NCBI RefSeq assembly: GCF_900114155.1
Contig: NZ_FOSC01000005.1
Location: 1 to 64,000, forward strand
Direction: 5' to 3'
Length of the DNA stretch: 64,000 bases
Origin: Marinobacter persicus
Lineage (GTDB): Bacteria; Pseudomonadota; Gammaproteobacteria; Pseudomonadales; Oleiphilaceae
Positions 1 through 7,055 of the stretch are shown one piece after another; within the stretch, counting starts at the first letter, position 1; every line of letters starts with the position of its first letter. The notes beneath the pieces were generated by a model that was not told where the DNA came from, ran no database searches, and saw only the letters and a program-made list of their open reading frames with translations. A program made the translations under genes and the position numbers.

Positions 1-10
1 GGCGTTAATG
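1..10 (+). other. Right end of an attC site cut by the window edge
   Basis: The first bases, GGCGTTAATG, are the same as the right-hand core (GTTAATG) that ends the attC sites at 428-434 and 865-871. The window therefore begins at a cassette boundary and more of the array probably lies to the left. Confidence 0.6.
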
Positions 11-428
11 GCAAAGGCTCCGGCCTTTTGGGTGGCCGTGTGCCAGTGGCCTTGGTGCCGGGCTTGGCAGCCAAACCCGCTTAGTCTGGTGAGCACCAAG
101 GCCAGCAGAGTCCGCGTCCGATTTGGCAGCTTTAATCGTCAGCGGCGTTGGTAGCAAAATCGGTGTTCGTCGTTTTGGGCTGTCCGCCGAAATTTAAGTC
201 AGGATCTGGTACCTTTGAGTACAGGTTCATCCGCCGCTGGCTTGGCGGTGGTTTCAAACAAACGGTATCGGCGTGAGCCGGTGCAAGGTAACGGAGTAGG
301 CCGTCGCGGTCAGTGCCAGGGAGCAGGCAACGTCAACACCCTGCCACTAACTAGCCGGTCAACCGGACGCCAAAAGCGTGCCGCTTTTGGTCCCCTCCGC
401 TGGCGCTCCGGCGCCGGTTACCTTCGCG
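5..428 (+). other. Integron gene cassette A, no convincing gene
   Basis: This stretch lies between two attC right cores and is a diverged copy of the next cassette (429-865). A short frame starts at ATG 8 and would give 48 residues, but the matching frame in the sister copy stops after 20. Another frame, around 175-280, shares the residues SGSGTFEYRFI and GGGFK with the sister copy but ends early here. Either it is a non-coding cassette or the gene has decayed. Confidence 0.6.
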
Positions 429-434
429 TTAATG
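345..434 (+). other. attC recombination site of cassette A
   Basis: Left core CACTAAC (345-351) and right core GTTAATG (428-434) bracket about 75 bases rich in self-complementary GC blocks, as expected of the folded single-strand substrate of an integron integrase. The interior is nearly identical to the attC at 2963-3052. Confidence 0.75.
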
Positions 435-865
435 GCAAAGGCTTCGGTCTTTTGGGTGGCAGTGTGCCAGTGGCCTTGGCGCCGAGCCGGGTAGCCAAAC
501 CCGCTTAATCTGGTGAGCACCAAGGCCGTCAGAGCCTGCGTCTGATTTGGTTGCGTCACTCAGCAACAGTGTTGGTAGGAAATTCGGTGTTCGCCTTTTG
601 GGGCTGTCCGCCGACAATTTATTCTGGATCTGGTACGTTTGAGTACAGGTTCATCCACCGCAAGATTGGCGGTGGTTTCAAACACACCGTACCGGCGCTA
701 GCTGGTGCAAGTAACGGAGTAGGCCGTCACGGTCAGTGCCAGGGAGCAAGGCAACGTCATAACCCCTGCCACTAACCAGGCGCAGCAGTTCGCGGCCGAT
801 GGCCGCCGGACGCCCTTTACGTGGCTCCTTCGTCGCCACTCCAAGGTCGCCGCTGTGCTTCGGCG
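429..865 (+). other. Integron gene cassette B, diverged duplicate of cassette A
   Basis: This cassette aligns with cassette A along its length by eye: the same opening after the core, and the shared blocks TGGTGAGCACCAAGGCC, GGCTGTCCGCCGA and AACGGAGTAGGCCGTC. An open frame from 551 to 775 would give 74 residues, including SGSGTFEYRFI and GGGFKHTV, and runs to the attC. Cassette A has a stop codon in the matching region. I regard coding status as unresolved. Confidence 0.6.
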
Positions 866-871
866 TTAATG
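770..871 (+). other. attC recombination site of cassette B
   Basis: Left core CACTAAC at 770-776 and right core GTTAATG at 865-871. The interior (CGCGGCCGATGGCCGCCG, then CGCCCTTTAC) closely matches the attC at 1331-1431. Confidence 0.75.
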
Positions 872-873
872 GA

Positions 874-1335
874 ATGCCTATGATTGGAACATTGGAGGAT
901 CTAAAGGCCAAGGTCGACGAGTATTGCTCTCGCTATCGGCATCCTGAGATGGCTAGTTTTAGCTCCGGGCCTCTATACGATCTATTTCCAGAGCAAGAGA
1001 GTGGCGTATTTAGGGCTGAGTATCGCTGGAATGACACTTGGCCAAGCAATGGTAAAGCTGGCATTTATGCGTTCCTCGATGTTGACGGTCACGTGGTCTA
1101 TATAGGGAAATCTTCAATGAAGAGTTCAGTGAGCGCTCGGTTGAGTTCCTATTGCCAATATGGTCCAGGTAAGTCGTGTCAGTTGAAGCAAGACCAATGG
1201 AAGGTGCAGCCGCGGTACGTATGGATTGTGGGCGTCCCAACCGAAACACCATTCGAGGCAGCCGCTCTCGAAGAATTTTTGATCCGAGAAATTACAACGT
1301 CGGACAACGTGAACGGGGTTTCAGCATCGCATTAA
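874..1335 (+). CDS. Integron cassette gene, GIY-YIG-fold protein
   Basis: This 153-residue protein occupies one cassette. About 55 residues in, it reads AGIYAFLDVDGHVVYIGKS, the paired GIY and YIG strands of the GIY-YIG nuclease fold, followed by a basic SARLSSY segment and a late glutamate-rich helix (AALEEFLI). The family cuts DNA in repair, restriction and mobile introns, and many stand-alone members have no known target. ATG 874 is the first in-frame start after the attC right core, ATG 880 is equally possible, and neither has a clear ribosome site, which is common for cassette genes. The stop codon overlaps the left end of the next attC. The fold call is good; nuclease activity is inference. 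Confidence 0.75.
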   Translation: MPMIGTLEDLKAKVDEYCSRYRHPEMASFSSGPLYDLFPEQESGVFRAEYRWNDTWPSNGKAGIYAFLDVDGHVVYIGKSSMKSSVSARLSSYCQYGPGKSCQLKQDQWKVQPRYVWIVGVPTETPFEAAALEEFLIREITTSDNVNGVSASH

Positions 1336-1431
1336 CAAGGCGCATCAATTCGCGGCCTGCGGCCGCCGGACGCCCTTTACATTGCGGCTGCGCCTCCATT
1401 CCAAGGGCGCCGTTGTGCGCTGGCGTTATGC
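1331..1431 (+). other. attC recombination site of the GIY-YIG cassette
   Basis: Left core around ATTAAC (1331-1336) and right core GTTATGC (1425-1431) flank a GC-rich imperfect palindrome. It is closely related in sequence to the attC at 770-871. Confidence 0.75.
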
Positions 1432-1451
1432 AATCAAGGAGGACAAGTTAC

Positions 1452-1784
1452 GTGATCACTGACCGAGAAACTGAACTGGCTGAGCGACTAATCAAGCTAC
1501 ATGACGGAAGGAGCTATCGGGAACTCCAAGAAATGTCGGCGCTGCCTAAGGACCCGAATGACGATGGGAAGATCACTGAAGACATGTATCTGGATATGTG
1601 TCGGGATATAGAGAACGAAATGGGTGCGTTGGAAAGCATCGAGTCTATAGATTGCCTACCGAGAAATGAGTCCAAGTTGACGTTGTGGAAGGCGAAGTAC
1701 AGCAAAAGTGATATCAAAGTGTTTTGGGCGATTGGATTCGACTCGGAGACACTGAAAGTTCAAGACGTTTTGGTCCAATGGTAA
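1452..1784 (+). CDS. Integron cassette gene, unknown 110-residue protein
   Basis: I do not recognise this protein. It is acidic in its first two thirds, with a helical start (RETELAERLIKLHDGRSY), and ends in a likely beta-strand segment (KVFWAIGFDSETLKVQDVLVQW region). I see no signal peptide or membrane segment. The GTG start at 1452 is chosen because a strong ribosome site, AAGGAGG (1436-1442), sits nine bases upstream. The in-frame ATG at 1428 lies inside the attC core and has no such site. The stop is two bases before the left core of the next attC, typical cassette packing. Confidence 0.65.
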   Translation: MITDRETELAERLIKLHDGRSYRELQEMSALPKDPNDDGKITEDMYLDMCRDIENEMGALESIESIDCLPRNESKLTLWKAKYSKSDIKVFWAIGFDSETLKVQDVLVQW

Positions 1785-1786
1785 AT

Positions 1787-1871
1787 GCATAACAAGGCCA
1801 GTCACGGCGACGTCTACTACATTGCGGCTTCGCCTTCATTCCGTAGCCGCGCATGCTGGCTGGCGTTAAAA
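1787..1871 (+). other. attC recombination site of the 110-residue-protein cassette
   Basis: Left core GCATAAC (1787-1793) and right core GTTAAAA (1865-1871). The interior (CACGGCGACGTCTACTACATT, then a CGCGCATGCTG block) pairs in sequence with the attC at 2405-2488. Confidence 0.75.
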
Positions 1872-1890
1872 CGTAAATACAGGAGGTCAC

Positions 1891-2397
1891 ATGCAACGGA
1901 TCGCAACACAAATTACTCTGCGGGTTAATCTGCTCTTTCTATCCTTGATTCCTAGCATTGCTCTTGCCGACAACTCGGCTCCTGAAGACTATCTCGCCAA
2001 TAAAACGCTGGTGTTGGAGGTTCGGTATTGTGAGTGTCAGGCTACACAATCGGATAGCTTACCCTCTGATTTATTGCCAAGCTTTCTGGAAGAATCGAGA
2101 CTTTTAAGGGTTAGCGTATCGAGCAAGGATAAAGGCTTTGCCTCTTCCAGTGAGTTGTCCATAGGTTATGAACTCAAGCCAATCATGGGCTCGTCCGGCC
2201 AATTCCAGTTCAACTATGCTGGCAATTACACTACAAGCAATGGGAGCAATGGGAGCAATGGGAGCAGTGTTGGCAACGGGGAGTTGGTGTTGGTTCAGGG
2301 GCAGTGGGTCAATCTTTTCGGCTCACAGCATGAGAATGAAACTGGATCGCAACACAGCAACGTTGCGGTGCGGCTGGCTAACCCCGGAGGTTCCTGA
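1891..2397 (+). CDS. Integron cassette gene, exported protein with Gly-Ser-Asn repeat
   Basis: This 168-residue protein has a clear Sec signal peptide: a basic start, then a hydrophobic stretch to about residue 26 ending in IALA before DNSAP. It should therefore act outside the cytoplasm. The mature part has CECQ near residue 50 and, around residues 115-126, a run of GSN repeats encoded by a nine-base tandem repeat. The segment before the repeat (SIGYELKPIMG, FQFNYAGNY) suggests beta strands, and the later text mentions no family I know. The ribosome site AGGAGG (1881-1886) lies four bases before ATG 1891. Function unknown. Confidence 0.7.
   Translation: MQRIATQITLRVNLLFLSLIPSIALADNSAPEDYLANKTLVLEVRYCECQATQSDSLPSDLLPSFLEESRLLRVSVSSKDKGFASSSELSIGYELKPIMGSSGQFQFNYAGNYTTSNGSNGSNGSSVGNGELVLVQGQWVNLFGSQHENETGSQHSNVAVRLANPGGS
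2236..2262 (+). repeat. Three tandem copies of AGCAATGGG inside the exported-protein gene
   Basis: Three perfect nine-base units (2236-2262) are followed by a degenerate fourth (AGCAGTG). They encode Ser-Asn-Gly units. Gain or loss of a unit keeps the frame, so it would change linker length rather than switch the gene off. Confidence 0.9.
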
Positions 2398-2404
2398 TGG
2401 TAGG

Positions 2405-2488
2405 TTTTAACCAATGCAGGCACGGCGACGCCTACTACATTGCGCCTTTGGCTCCATTCCGCAGGCGCGCATGCTGCAAGCGTTACAT
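2405..2488 (+). other. attC recombination site of the exported-protein cassette
   Basis: Left core TTTTAAC (2405-2411) and right core GTTACAT (2482-2488). The interior resembles the attC at 1787-1871. Confidence 0.7.
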
Positions 2489-2503
2489 GGTGAGGTCGGC
2501 CTT

Positions 2504-2968
2504 ATGATTCCAGTGAAGCTGAGGGATCTTCAACAGAAAGATAAGACGGCTGTTATGTCGATGCTTCGAGATCCTGAGGTCATGCGATTTCTTGGGCCGG
2601 GTCGCGCCCTGACAGAAGATGAGGCGAATTCTTGGTTCGAGAGTGCTCTCACTAACCCAACTCGCTTTGCTATTGCAGAGGCTGATAAAGATGAATTTAT
2701 CGGGTTCTGCGGTATTAAGCAGATAGATGGCGTTTTCGACTTCGGCTATTTCATCAGGTCGGAGTTTTGGGGAAACGGGATAGCTGCCAAGGCTTGCGAG
2801 TTGGCGGTTGAAAGGCTATCCACAGAGTTCGACCTCGATACCGTTCAGGTCTTCATCGCGGACGATAATGTGGCCAGCAAGAGAGTGGCCCAAAAATTGG
2901 GTTGGCAGGCCACGCACAGTGGTTCTAAGGATGGAGAGTATGGCGGATACTATCGAATCACCATGTAA
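2504..2968 (+). CDS. Integron cassette gene, GNAT family N-acetyltransferase
   Basis: This 154-residue protein has the RimJ/RimL-like GNAT layout: an opening strand and helix (LRDLQQKDKTAVMSMLRD), a central strand (FIGFCGIKQIDG), then FGYFIRSEFWGNGIAAKA, whose WGNGIA loop is the acetyl-CoA pyrophosphate site, and a late NVASKRVAQKLGW helix typical of the family. Members acetylate protein N-termini, small amines or antibiotics, and the substrate here cannot be read. ATG 2504 is preceded by GAGGT (2492-2496). The TAA overlaps the left core of the following attC. Acetyltransferases are frequent integron cargo. Confidence 0.85.
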   Translation: MIPVKLRDLQQKDKTAVMSMLRDPEVMRFLGPGRALTEDEANSWFESALTNPTRFAIAEADKDEFIGFCGIKQIDGVFDFGYFIRSEFWGNGIAAKACELAVERLSTEFDLDTVQVFIADDNVASKRVAQKLGWQATHSGSKDGEYGGYYRITM

Positions 2969-3052
2969 CAAGGCGGTCAACCGGACGCCAAAAGCGTGCC
3001 GCTTTTGGTTCCCTCCGCTGGCGCTCCGGCGCCGGTTACCTAAGCGTTATTC
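2963..3052 (+). other. attC recombination site of the GNAT cassette, last in the array
   Basis: Left core ATGTAAC (2963-2969) and right core GTTATTC (3046-3052). The interior is nearly identical to the attC at 345-434. No further attC is visible to the right, so the array appears to end here. Confidence 0.75.
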
Positions 3053-3264
3053 CGAAATCTGAACGTTCGCTTTGCGACCAAAGCTACGGGCGGCCAATTT
3101 ATTGTGGCATCCTCCAGCTACAGTATGAGTATGGTGGTACGACCATTGCTCACTTTTAAGCATCCCCGAGGAAGTTATCTGTATCTGTGCTCTCACTGGA
3201 TCACATCGCTGGTCGTGAAATACCTCGGGTGAATCGCCGCTTGCGGCGAGAGGGCAGAGCCCTT

Positions 3265-3285
3265 GGAGCAAGTGCTCCTATTTTT
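3265..3285 (+). terminator. Terminator-like hairpin after the cassette array
   Basis: The stem GGAGCA-AG-TGCTCC is followed by TATTTTT. The stem is only six pairs and the loop very tight, so strength is uncertain, but the position after the last cassette suits a terminator. Confidence 0.45.
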
Positions 3286-3306
3286 ACACACCAAATTACA
3301 TACCGT

Positions 3307-3350
3307 GTAAAAACTAAAAATGCCCCAAAAGCCTTTGCTTATGGGGCATT
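3307..3350 (-). terminator. Terminator downstream of miaE
   Basis: On the minus strand AATGCCCCA pairs with TGGGGCATT (3342-3350 with 3319-3327) and is followed by a T-rich tract (ATTTTTAGTTTTT). It lies about 170 bases beyond the miaE stop. Confidence 0.6.
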
Positions 3351-3420
3351 CACTCACTCACCAACAGAAGTACACAAAATTCACTATATACTCACGAATG
3401 GAGCCCCTTTTCTATTGTTA

Positions 3421-3510
3421 GCCACGAAAACCACGAAAGCACACGAAAAGAGCTTCGCTCTAACCAGTCTTTTTCTTTTACCTTTCGTGTTCTTTCGTGG
3501 ATTTCGTGGC
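3421..3510. repeat. Palindromic intergenic repeat, family 1 copy 1
   Basis: The 28-base arms (3421-3448 and 3483-3510) are complementary except at two positions and enclose 34 bases. The arms carry direct sub-repeats of CCACGAAA / CACACGAAA type. A second copy with closely matching arms lies at 16724-16820. It ends seven bases before the miaE stop codon. Confidence 0.85.
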
Positions 3511-3517
3511 AAAAAAA

Positions 3518-4126
3518 TCAGTTTGTTAGAGGCCCACTGTGGAACCGGAACTCGGTATCCGGCGCTTCGATCAGTTCCTTTTCGATCGCCAGGAATTCCG
3601 CCACGCGCTGATCCACCGGGCCACCGTGGGCCTGTTCGGCGAGTTTCAGGTAATCCTGGTAATGGCGGGCTTCGGATTTGAGCAGGCTGTTGTAGAAATC
3701 CGCCAGTTTTTCGTCCAGATAGGGTGCCAGTGCCGCGAAGCGTTCGCAGGAACGGGCCTCGATAATGGCGCCGACAATCAGGACGTCCACCAGCCGCCCG
3801 GGGTCCTCGCCCCGGACTTCCGCCCGCAGGCCGGCGGCATAACGGGCGGGGGACAGGTGAATGTACTCCACGCCGCGTTTTTGCATGATCGCCAGCACCT
3901 GCTCAAAGTGGCGCAGTTCTTCCCGGGCCAGGCGTGACATCTTGTTCAGCAGGTCCACGTTGTCCAGATACCGGTACATCAGGCTGAGTGCCGTGGAGGC
4001 AGCTTTCTTTTCACAGTGAGCGTGATCGATCAGCAGAAGATCCTGGTTTGCCAGGGCGTTTTCGATCCAGGCCTGAGGTGTTCGGCAGGGCAGGAAATCG
4101 TGAATCTCTTGCAGGGCGTCGGTCAT
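3518..4126 (-). CDS. miaE: tRNA-(ms2io6A37) hydroxylase MiaE
   Basis: MiaE uses a non-haem diiron centre and oxygen to hydroxylate the isopentenyl group of 2-methylthio-N6-isopentenyladenosine at tRNA position 37. The 202-residue protein has the ferritin-like ligand pattern of the family: Glu39, Glu70 with His73 (REELRHF), Glu123 (IEARSCE) and Glu152 with His155 (SEARHYQ). I start at the ATG whose complement is 4124-4126 (MTDALQEIHD). An upstream in-frame ATG at 4198 would add 24 residues that do not look like the family. It is a single gene, divergent from acnB. Confidence 0.92.
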   Translation of the reverse strand: MTDALQEIHDFLPCRTPQAWIENALANQDLLLIDHAHCEKKAASTALSLMYRYLDNVDLLNKMSRLAREELRHFEQVLAIMQKRGVEYIHLSPARYAAGLRAEVRGEDPGRLVDVLIVGAIIEARSCERFAALAPYLDEKLADFYNSLLKSEARHYQDYLKLAEQAHGGPVDQRVAEFLAIEKELIEAPDTEFRFHSGPLTN

Positions 4127-4199
4127 GGTTCTAACCCGGTTAAATGGTAAAGCTTGCGAGTATATCGCAGCTAACATCTTACTCCGACCTCTGTCCAAC

Positions 4200-4228
4200 T
4201 TAACTTTATACGGGTTTTCCTATAGAAT
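4200..4228 (+). promoter_or_regulatory. Candidate sigma-70 promoter of acnB
   Basis: TTAACT (4200-4205) and TAGAAT (4223-4228) are 17 bases apart and precede a long leader to the acnB start at 4382. Confidence 0.5.
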
Positions 4229-4243
4229 GCAGCGCCAGTTAAT

Positions 4244-4304
4244 GGGAGTCTCTGAATAAATCCTGAAATCAGTGGTTGGTTTGAGGTGTTATTCAGAGGC
4301 TCCC
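4244..4304 (+). promoter_or_regulatory. Long hairpin in the acnB leader
   Basis: GGGAGTCTCTGAATAA (4244-4259) pairs with TTATTCAGAGGCTCCC (4289-4304), 16 positions with one G-U pair, around a 29-base loop. No T tract follows, so it is not a typical terminator. It sits in the transcribed leader 78 bases before the acnB start codon. Confidence 0.6.
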
Positions 4305-4381
4305 GCGGCCTTTACCGCCAAAAACTTCCCGCAGGCTGATGCCTATAACGCGGGACATTCCAACTGATGAGGGTCCATATC

Positions 4382-6976
4382 GTGTTAGAAGCCTATCGTG
4401 AACACGTTGCCGAACGTGAAGCTCTGGGTATTCCCCCGAAGCCGCTGAATCCTGAGCAGGTTGCCGGTCTGGTAGAACTGCTGAAAAACCCGCCTGCCGG
4501 TGAAGAAGAAACCCTGGTTTACCTGCTGGAAAACCGTGTTCCGCCGGGGGTAGACGAAGCCGCTTACGTAAAAGCCGCCTTCCTGTCTGCCATCGTTAAG
4601 GGCGAAGCCTCTTCTCCGCTGATCAGCAAAGAGAAAGCCGTGCAACTGCTGGGCATGATGCAGGGCGGTTACAACATCGAGACTCTGGTTGATCTGCTGG
4701 ATGACAGCGAGCTGGCCAAGCTGGCCGGTGAAGAACTGAAGCACACCCTGCTGATGTTCGATGCCTTCAACGACGTGAAGGAAAAGATGGACGCGGGCAA
4801 TGCCGTGGCCAAGGAAGTGATCGAGTCCTGGGCCAACGCCGAGTGGTTCACCAGCAAGAAGAAGGTTCCGGAAAGCACCAAGATGGTGGTTTTCAAGGTA
4901 ACCGGCGAAACCAACACTGACGACCTGTCTCCGGCTCCGGATGCCTGGTCCCGTCCGGACATCCCGCTGCACGCCCGCGCCGCCTATAAAATGGAACGCG
5001 ACGGCCTGAAGCCGGAAGAGCCGGGTGTCACTGGCCCGATGAGCCAGATCGACGAAATCAAATCCAAGGGCCTGCCGGTTGCCTTCGTGGGTGACGTGGT
5101 AGGTACCGGTTCTTCCCGTAAGTCCGCCACCAACTCTGTTCTGTGGTTCTTCGGTGAAGACATCCCAGGCGTGCCGAACAAGCGTGCCGGCGGTGTGTGT
5201 ATCGGTAACAAGGTTGCCCCGATCTTCTTCAACACCATGGAAGACGCCGGCGCCCTGGTATTCGAGGCACCGGTTGACAACATGAACATGGGCGACGTAA
5301 TCGAAATCCGCCCGTACGAAGGCAAGATCCTGAACGAAGCCGGCGAGACCATCTCCGAGTTCTCCCTGAAGTCCGACGTGATCCTGGACGAAGTTCAGGC
5401 CGGCGGTCGTATCCCGCTGATCATCGGTCGTGGTCTGACCAACAAGGCCCGTGAAGCACTGGGTCTGGGCGCTACCGATATCTTCCGCCTTCCGAGCGAT
5501 CCGGAAGCCGGTACCAAGGGCTTCACCCTGGCGCAGAAGATGGTTGGCAAGGCCTGCGGTCTGGAAGAAGGCCAGGGCGTTCGTCCGGGCACCTACTGCG
5601 AGCCGGAGATGACCACCGTTGGTTCCCAGGACACCACTGGTCCGATGACCCGTGACGAGCTGAAAGATCTGGCGTGTCTGGGCTTCCAGGCGGACCTGGT
5701 GATGCAGTCATTCTGTCACACCGCCGCTTATCCGAAGCCGGTTGACGTTGAAATGCAGCACACCATGCCGGACTTCATCCGCAACCGTGGCGGTGTTTCC
5801 CTGCGTCCGGGCGACGGTATCATCCACTCCTGGCTGAACCGCATGCTGCTGCCGGACACCGTGGGTACCGGTGGTGACTCCCACACCCGTTTCCCGATGG
5901 GCATTTCCTTCCCGGCCGGTTCTGGCCTGGTAGCCTTCGCCGCTGCCGCTGGCGTTATGCCGCTGGACATGCCGGAATCCGTGCTGGTTCGCTTCAAAGG
6001 CGAAATGCAGCCGGGTATCACCCTGCGTGACCTGGTACACGCCATTCCGCTGTACGGCATCAAGCAGGGCATGCTGACCGTTGAGAAGAAGGGCAAGATC
6101 AACGAATTCTCCGGTCGCATCCTGGAAATCGAAGGTCTGGAGCACCTGACCGTTGAGCAGGCGTTCGAACTGTCTGACGCCTCCGCCGAGCGTTCCGCCG
6201 CTGGTTGTACCATCAACCTGTCCGAAGAGTCGGTTGCCGAGTACCTGCGTTCCAACATCACCATGCTGCGCTGGATGATTGCCGAAGGTTACGGCGATCC
6301 GCGTACTCTGGAGCGTCGTGCCCAGAAGATGGAAGAGTGGCTGAAAGATCCGAAGCTCATGCGTGCTGACAAAGACGCCGAGTACTCCCACGTGGTTGAA
6401 ATCGATCTGGCCGACATCAAGGAGCCGATCGTGTGCTGCCCGAACGACCCGGACGACGCCAAGTTCCTGTCCGAAGTGGCTGGCGACAAGGTGGACGAAG
6501 TGTTCATCGGCTCCTGCATGACCAACATCGGTCACTTCCGTGCCGCTGGTAAGCTGCTGGAGCAACACAAGGGCGCCCTGAGCACCCGTCTGTGGATGTC
6601 TCCGCCGACCAAGATGGACCAGGAGCAGCTGATGGAAGAAGGCTACTTCAACACCTACGGCACTGCCGGTGTGCGCACCGAGATGCCGGGCTGTTCACTG
6701 TGCATGGGTAACCAGGCGCGGGTAGCTCCGAAGTCGACTGTGCTGTCTACCTCCACCCGTAACTTCCCGAACCGTCTGGGCGATGGTGCCAATGTGTACC
6801 TGACCTCCGCGGAACTGGCGGCCGTGGGTGCGGTACTGGGTAAACTGCCGTCTCCGGCGGAGTACATGGAGTACGCCAAGGACCTGAACAGCATGTCGAA
6901 AGAGATCTACAAGTATCTCAACTTCGACCAGATGGAGGAGTACACCAAGAAAGCAGCTGAGGCGAACGTTGCCTGA
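4382..6976 (+). CDS. acnB: Aconitate hydratase B
   Basis: This is the main TCA-cycle aconitase, interconverting citrate and isocitrate through cis-aconitate on a 4Fe-4S cluster. The 864-residue length fits the bacterial AcnB type, with the HEAT-like domain first, the swivel domain next and the catalytic domains last. Cluster cysteines are Cys712 ([10 protein letters not shown]) and Cys771/Cys774 (GCSLCMGN). I choose GTG 4382 (VLEAYREHV) because GAGGG (4369-4373) is eight bases upstream. The ATG at 4367 lies before that site and adds residues the family lacks. AcnB of E. coli also binds mRNA when its cluster is lost, which gives the leader hairpin some interest. A strong terminator follows. 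Confidence 0.97.
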   Translation: MLEAYREHVAEREALGIPPKPLNPEQVAGLVELLKNPPAGEEETLVYLLENRVPPGVDEAAYVKAAFLSAIVKGEASSPLISKEKAVQLLGMMQGGYNIETLVDLLDDSELAKLAGEELKHTLLMFDAFNDVKEKMDAGNAVAKEVIESWANAEWFTSKKKVPESTKMVVFKVTGETNTDDLSPAPDAWSRPDIPLHARAAYKMERDGLKPEEPGVTGPMSQIDEIKSKGLPVAFVGDVVGTGSSRKSATNSVLWFFGEDIPGVPNKRAGGVCIGNKVAPIFFNTMEDAGALVFEAPVDNMNMGDVIEIRPYEGKILNEAGETISEFSLKSDVILDEVQAGGRIPLIIGRGLTNKAREALGLGATDIFRLPSDPEAGTKGFTLAQKMVGKACGLEEGQGVRPGTYCEPEMTTVGSQDTTGPMTRDELKDLACLGFQADLVMQSFCHTAAYPKPVDVEMQHTMPDFIRNRGGVSLRPGDGIIHSWLNRMLLPDTVGTGGDSHTRFPMGISFPAGSGLVAFAAAAGVMPLDMPESVLVRFKGEMQPGITLRDLVHAIPLYGIKQGMLTVEKKGKINEFSGRILEIEGLEHLTVEQAFELSDASAERSAAGCTINLSEESVAEYLRSNITMLRWMIAEGYGDPRTLERRAQKMEEWLKDPKLMRADKDAEYSHVVEIDLADIKEPIVCCPNDPDDAKFLSEVAGDKVDEVFIGSCMTNIGHFRAAGKLLEQHKGALSTRLWMSPPTKMDQEQLMEEGYFNTYGTAGVRTEMPGCSLCMGNQARVAPKSTVLSTSTRNFPNRLGDGANVYLTSAELAAVGAVLGKLPSPAEYMEYAKDLNSMSKEIYKYLNFDQMEEYTKKAAEANVA

Positions 6977-7000
6977 AGCGCTTCTTGAGTAAGCTCTGAC

Positions 7001-7032
7001 AAAAACGCCAGCCTCCGGGCTGGCGTTTTTTT
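7001..7032 (+). terminator. Intrinsic terminator of acnB
   Basis: The stem ACGCCAGCC/GGCTGGCGT with loop TCCG is followed by seven T. An A run on the left makes it usable from the minus strand as well, where finR ends at 7056. Confidence 0.9.
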
Positions 7033-7055
7033 ATGTCTGAAACAAGGTTGACACG

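Larger units (their letters stand above)
3053..3517. other. Non-coding junction between the cassette array and the core genome
   Basis: I find no supportable gene in these 465 bases. The stretch holds a + strand terminator-like hairpin (3265-3285), an inverted repeat TTTTTACAC/GTGTAAAAA (3281-3289 with 3305-3313), a - strand terminator (3307-3350) and a palindromic repeat (3421-3510). Together these would stop transcription arriving from either side. Confidence 0.6.

Noticed and set aside
215..508. Open frame running from cassette A through its attC into cassette B
   Set aside because: It crosses a recombination site and is not conserved in the sister copy.
2236..2262. Short tandem repeat as a CRISPR-like array
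   Set aside because: Nine-base units without spacers inside a coding frame; no CRISPR array seen in the window.
3047..3271. Minus-strand frame of 74 codons after the last attC
   Set aside because: No ribosome site, no recognisable composition, and it overlaps the attC core.
3421..3510. Insertion sequence or transposon remnant
   Set aside because: No transposase frame, no target duplication visible; treated as a palindromic repeat instead.
4367..4381. ATG 4367 as the acnB start
   Set aside because: The ribosome site GAGGG lies after it and fits GTG 4382, which also gives the usual AcnB N-terminus.
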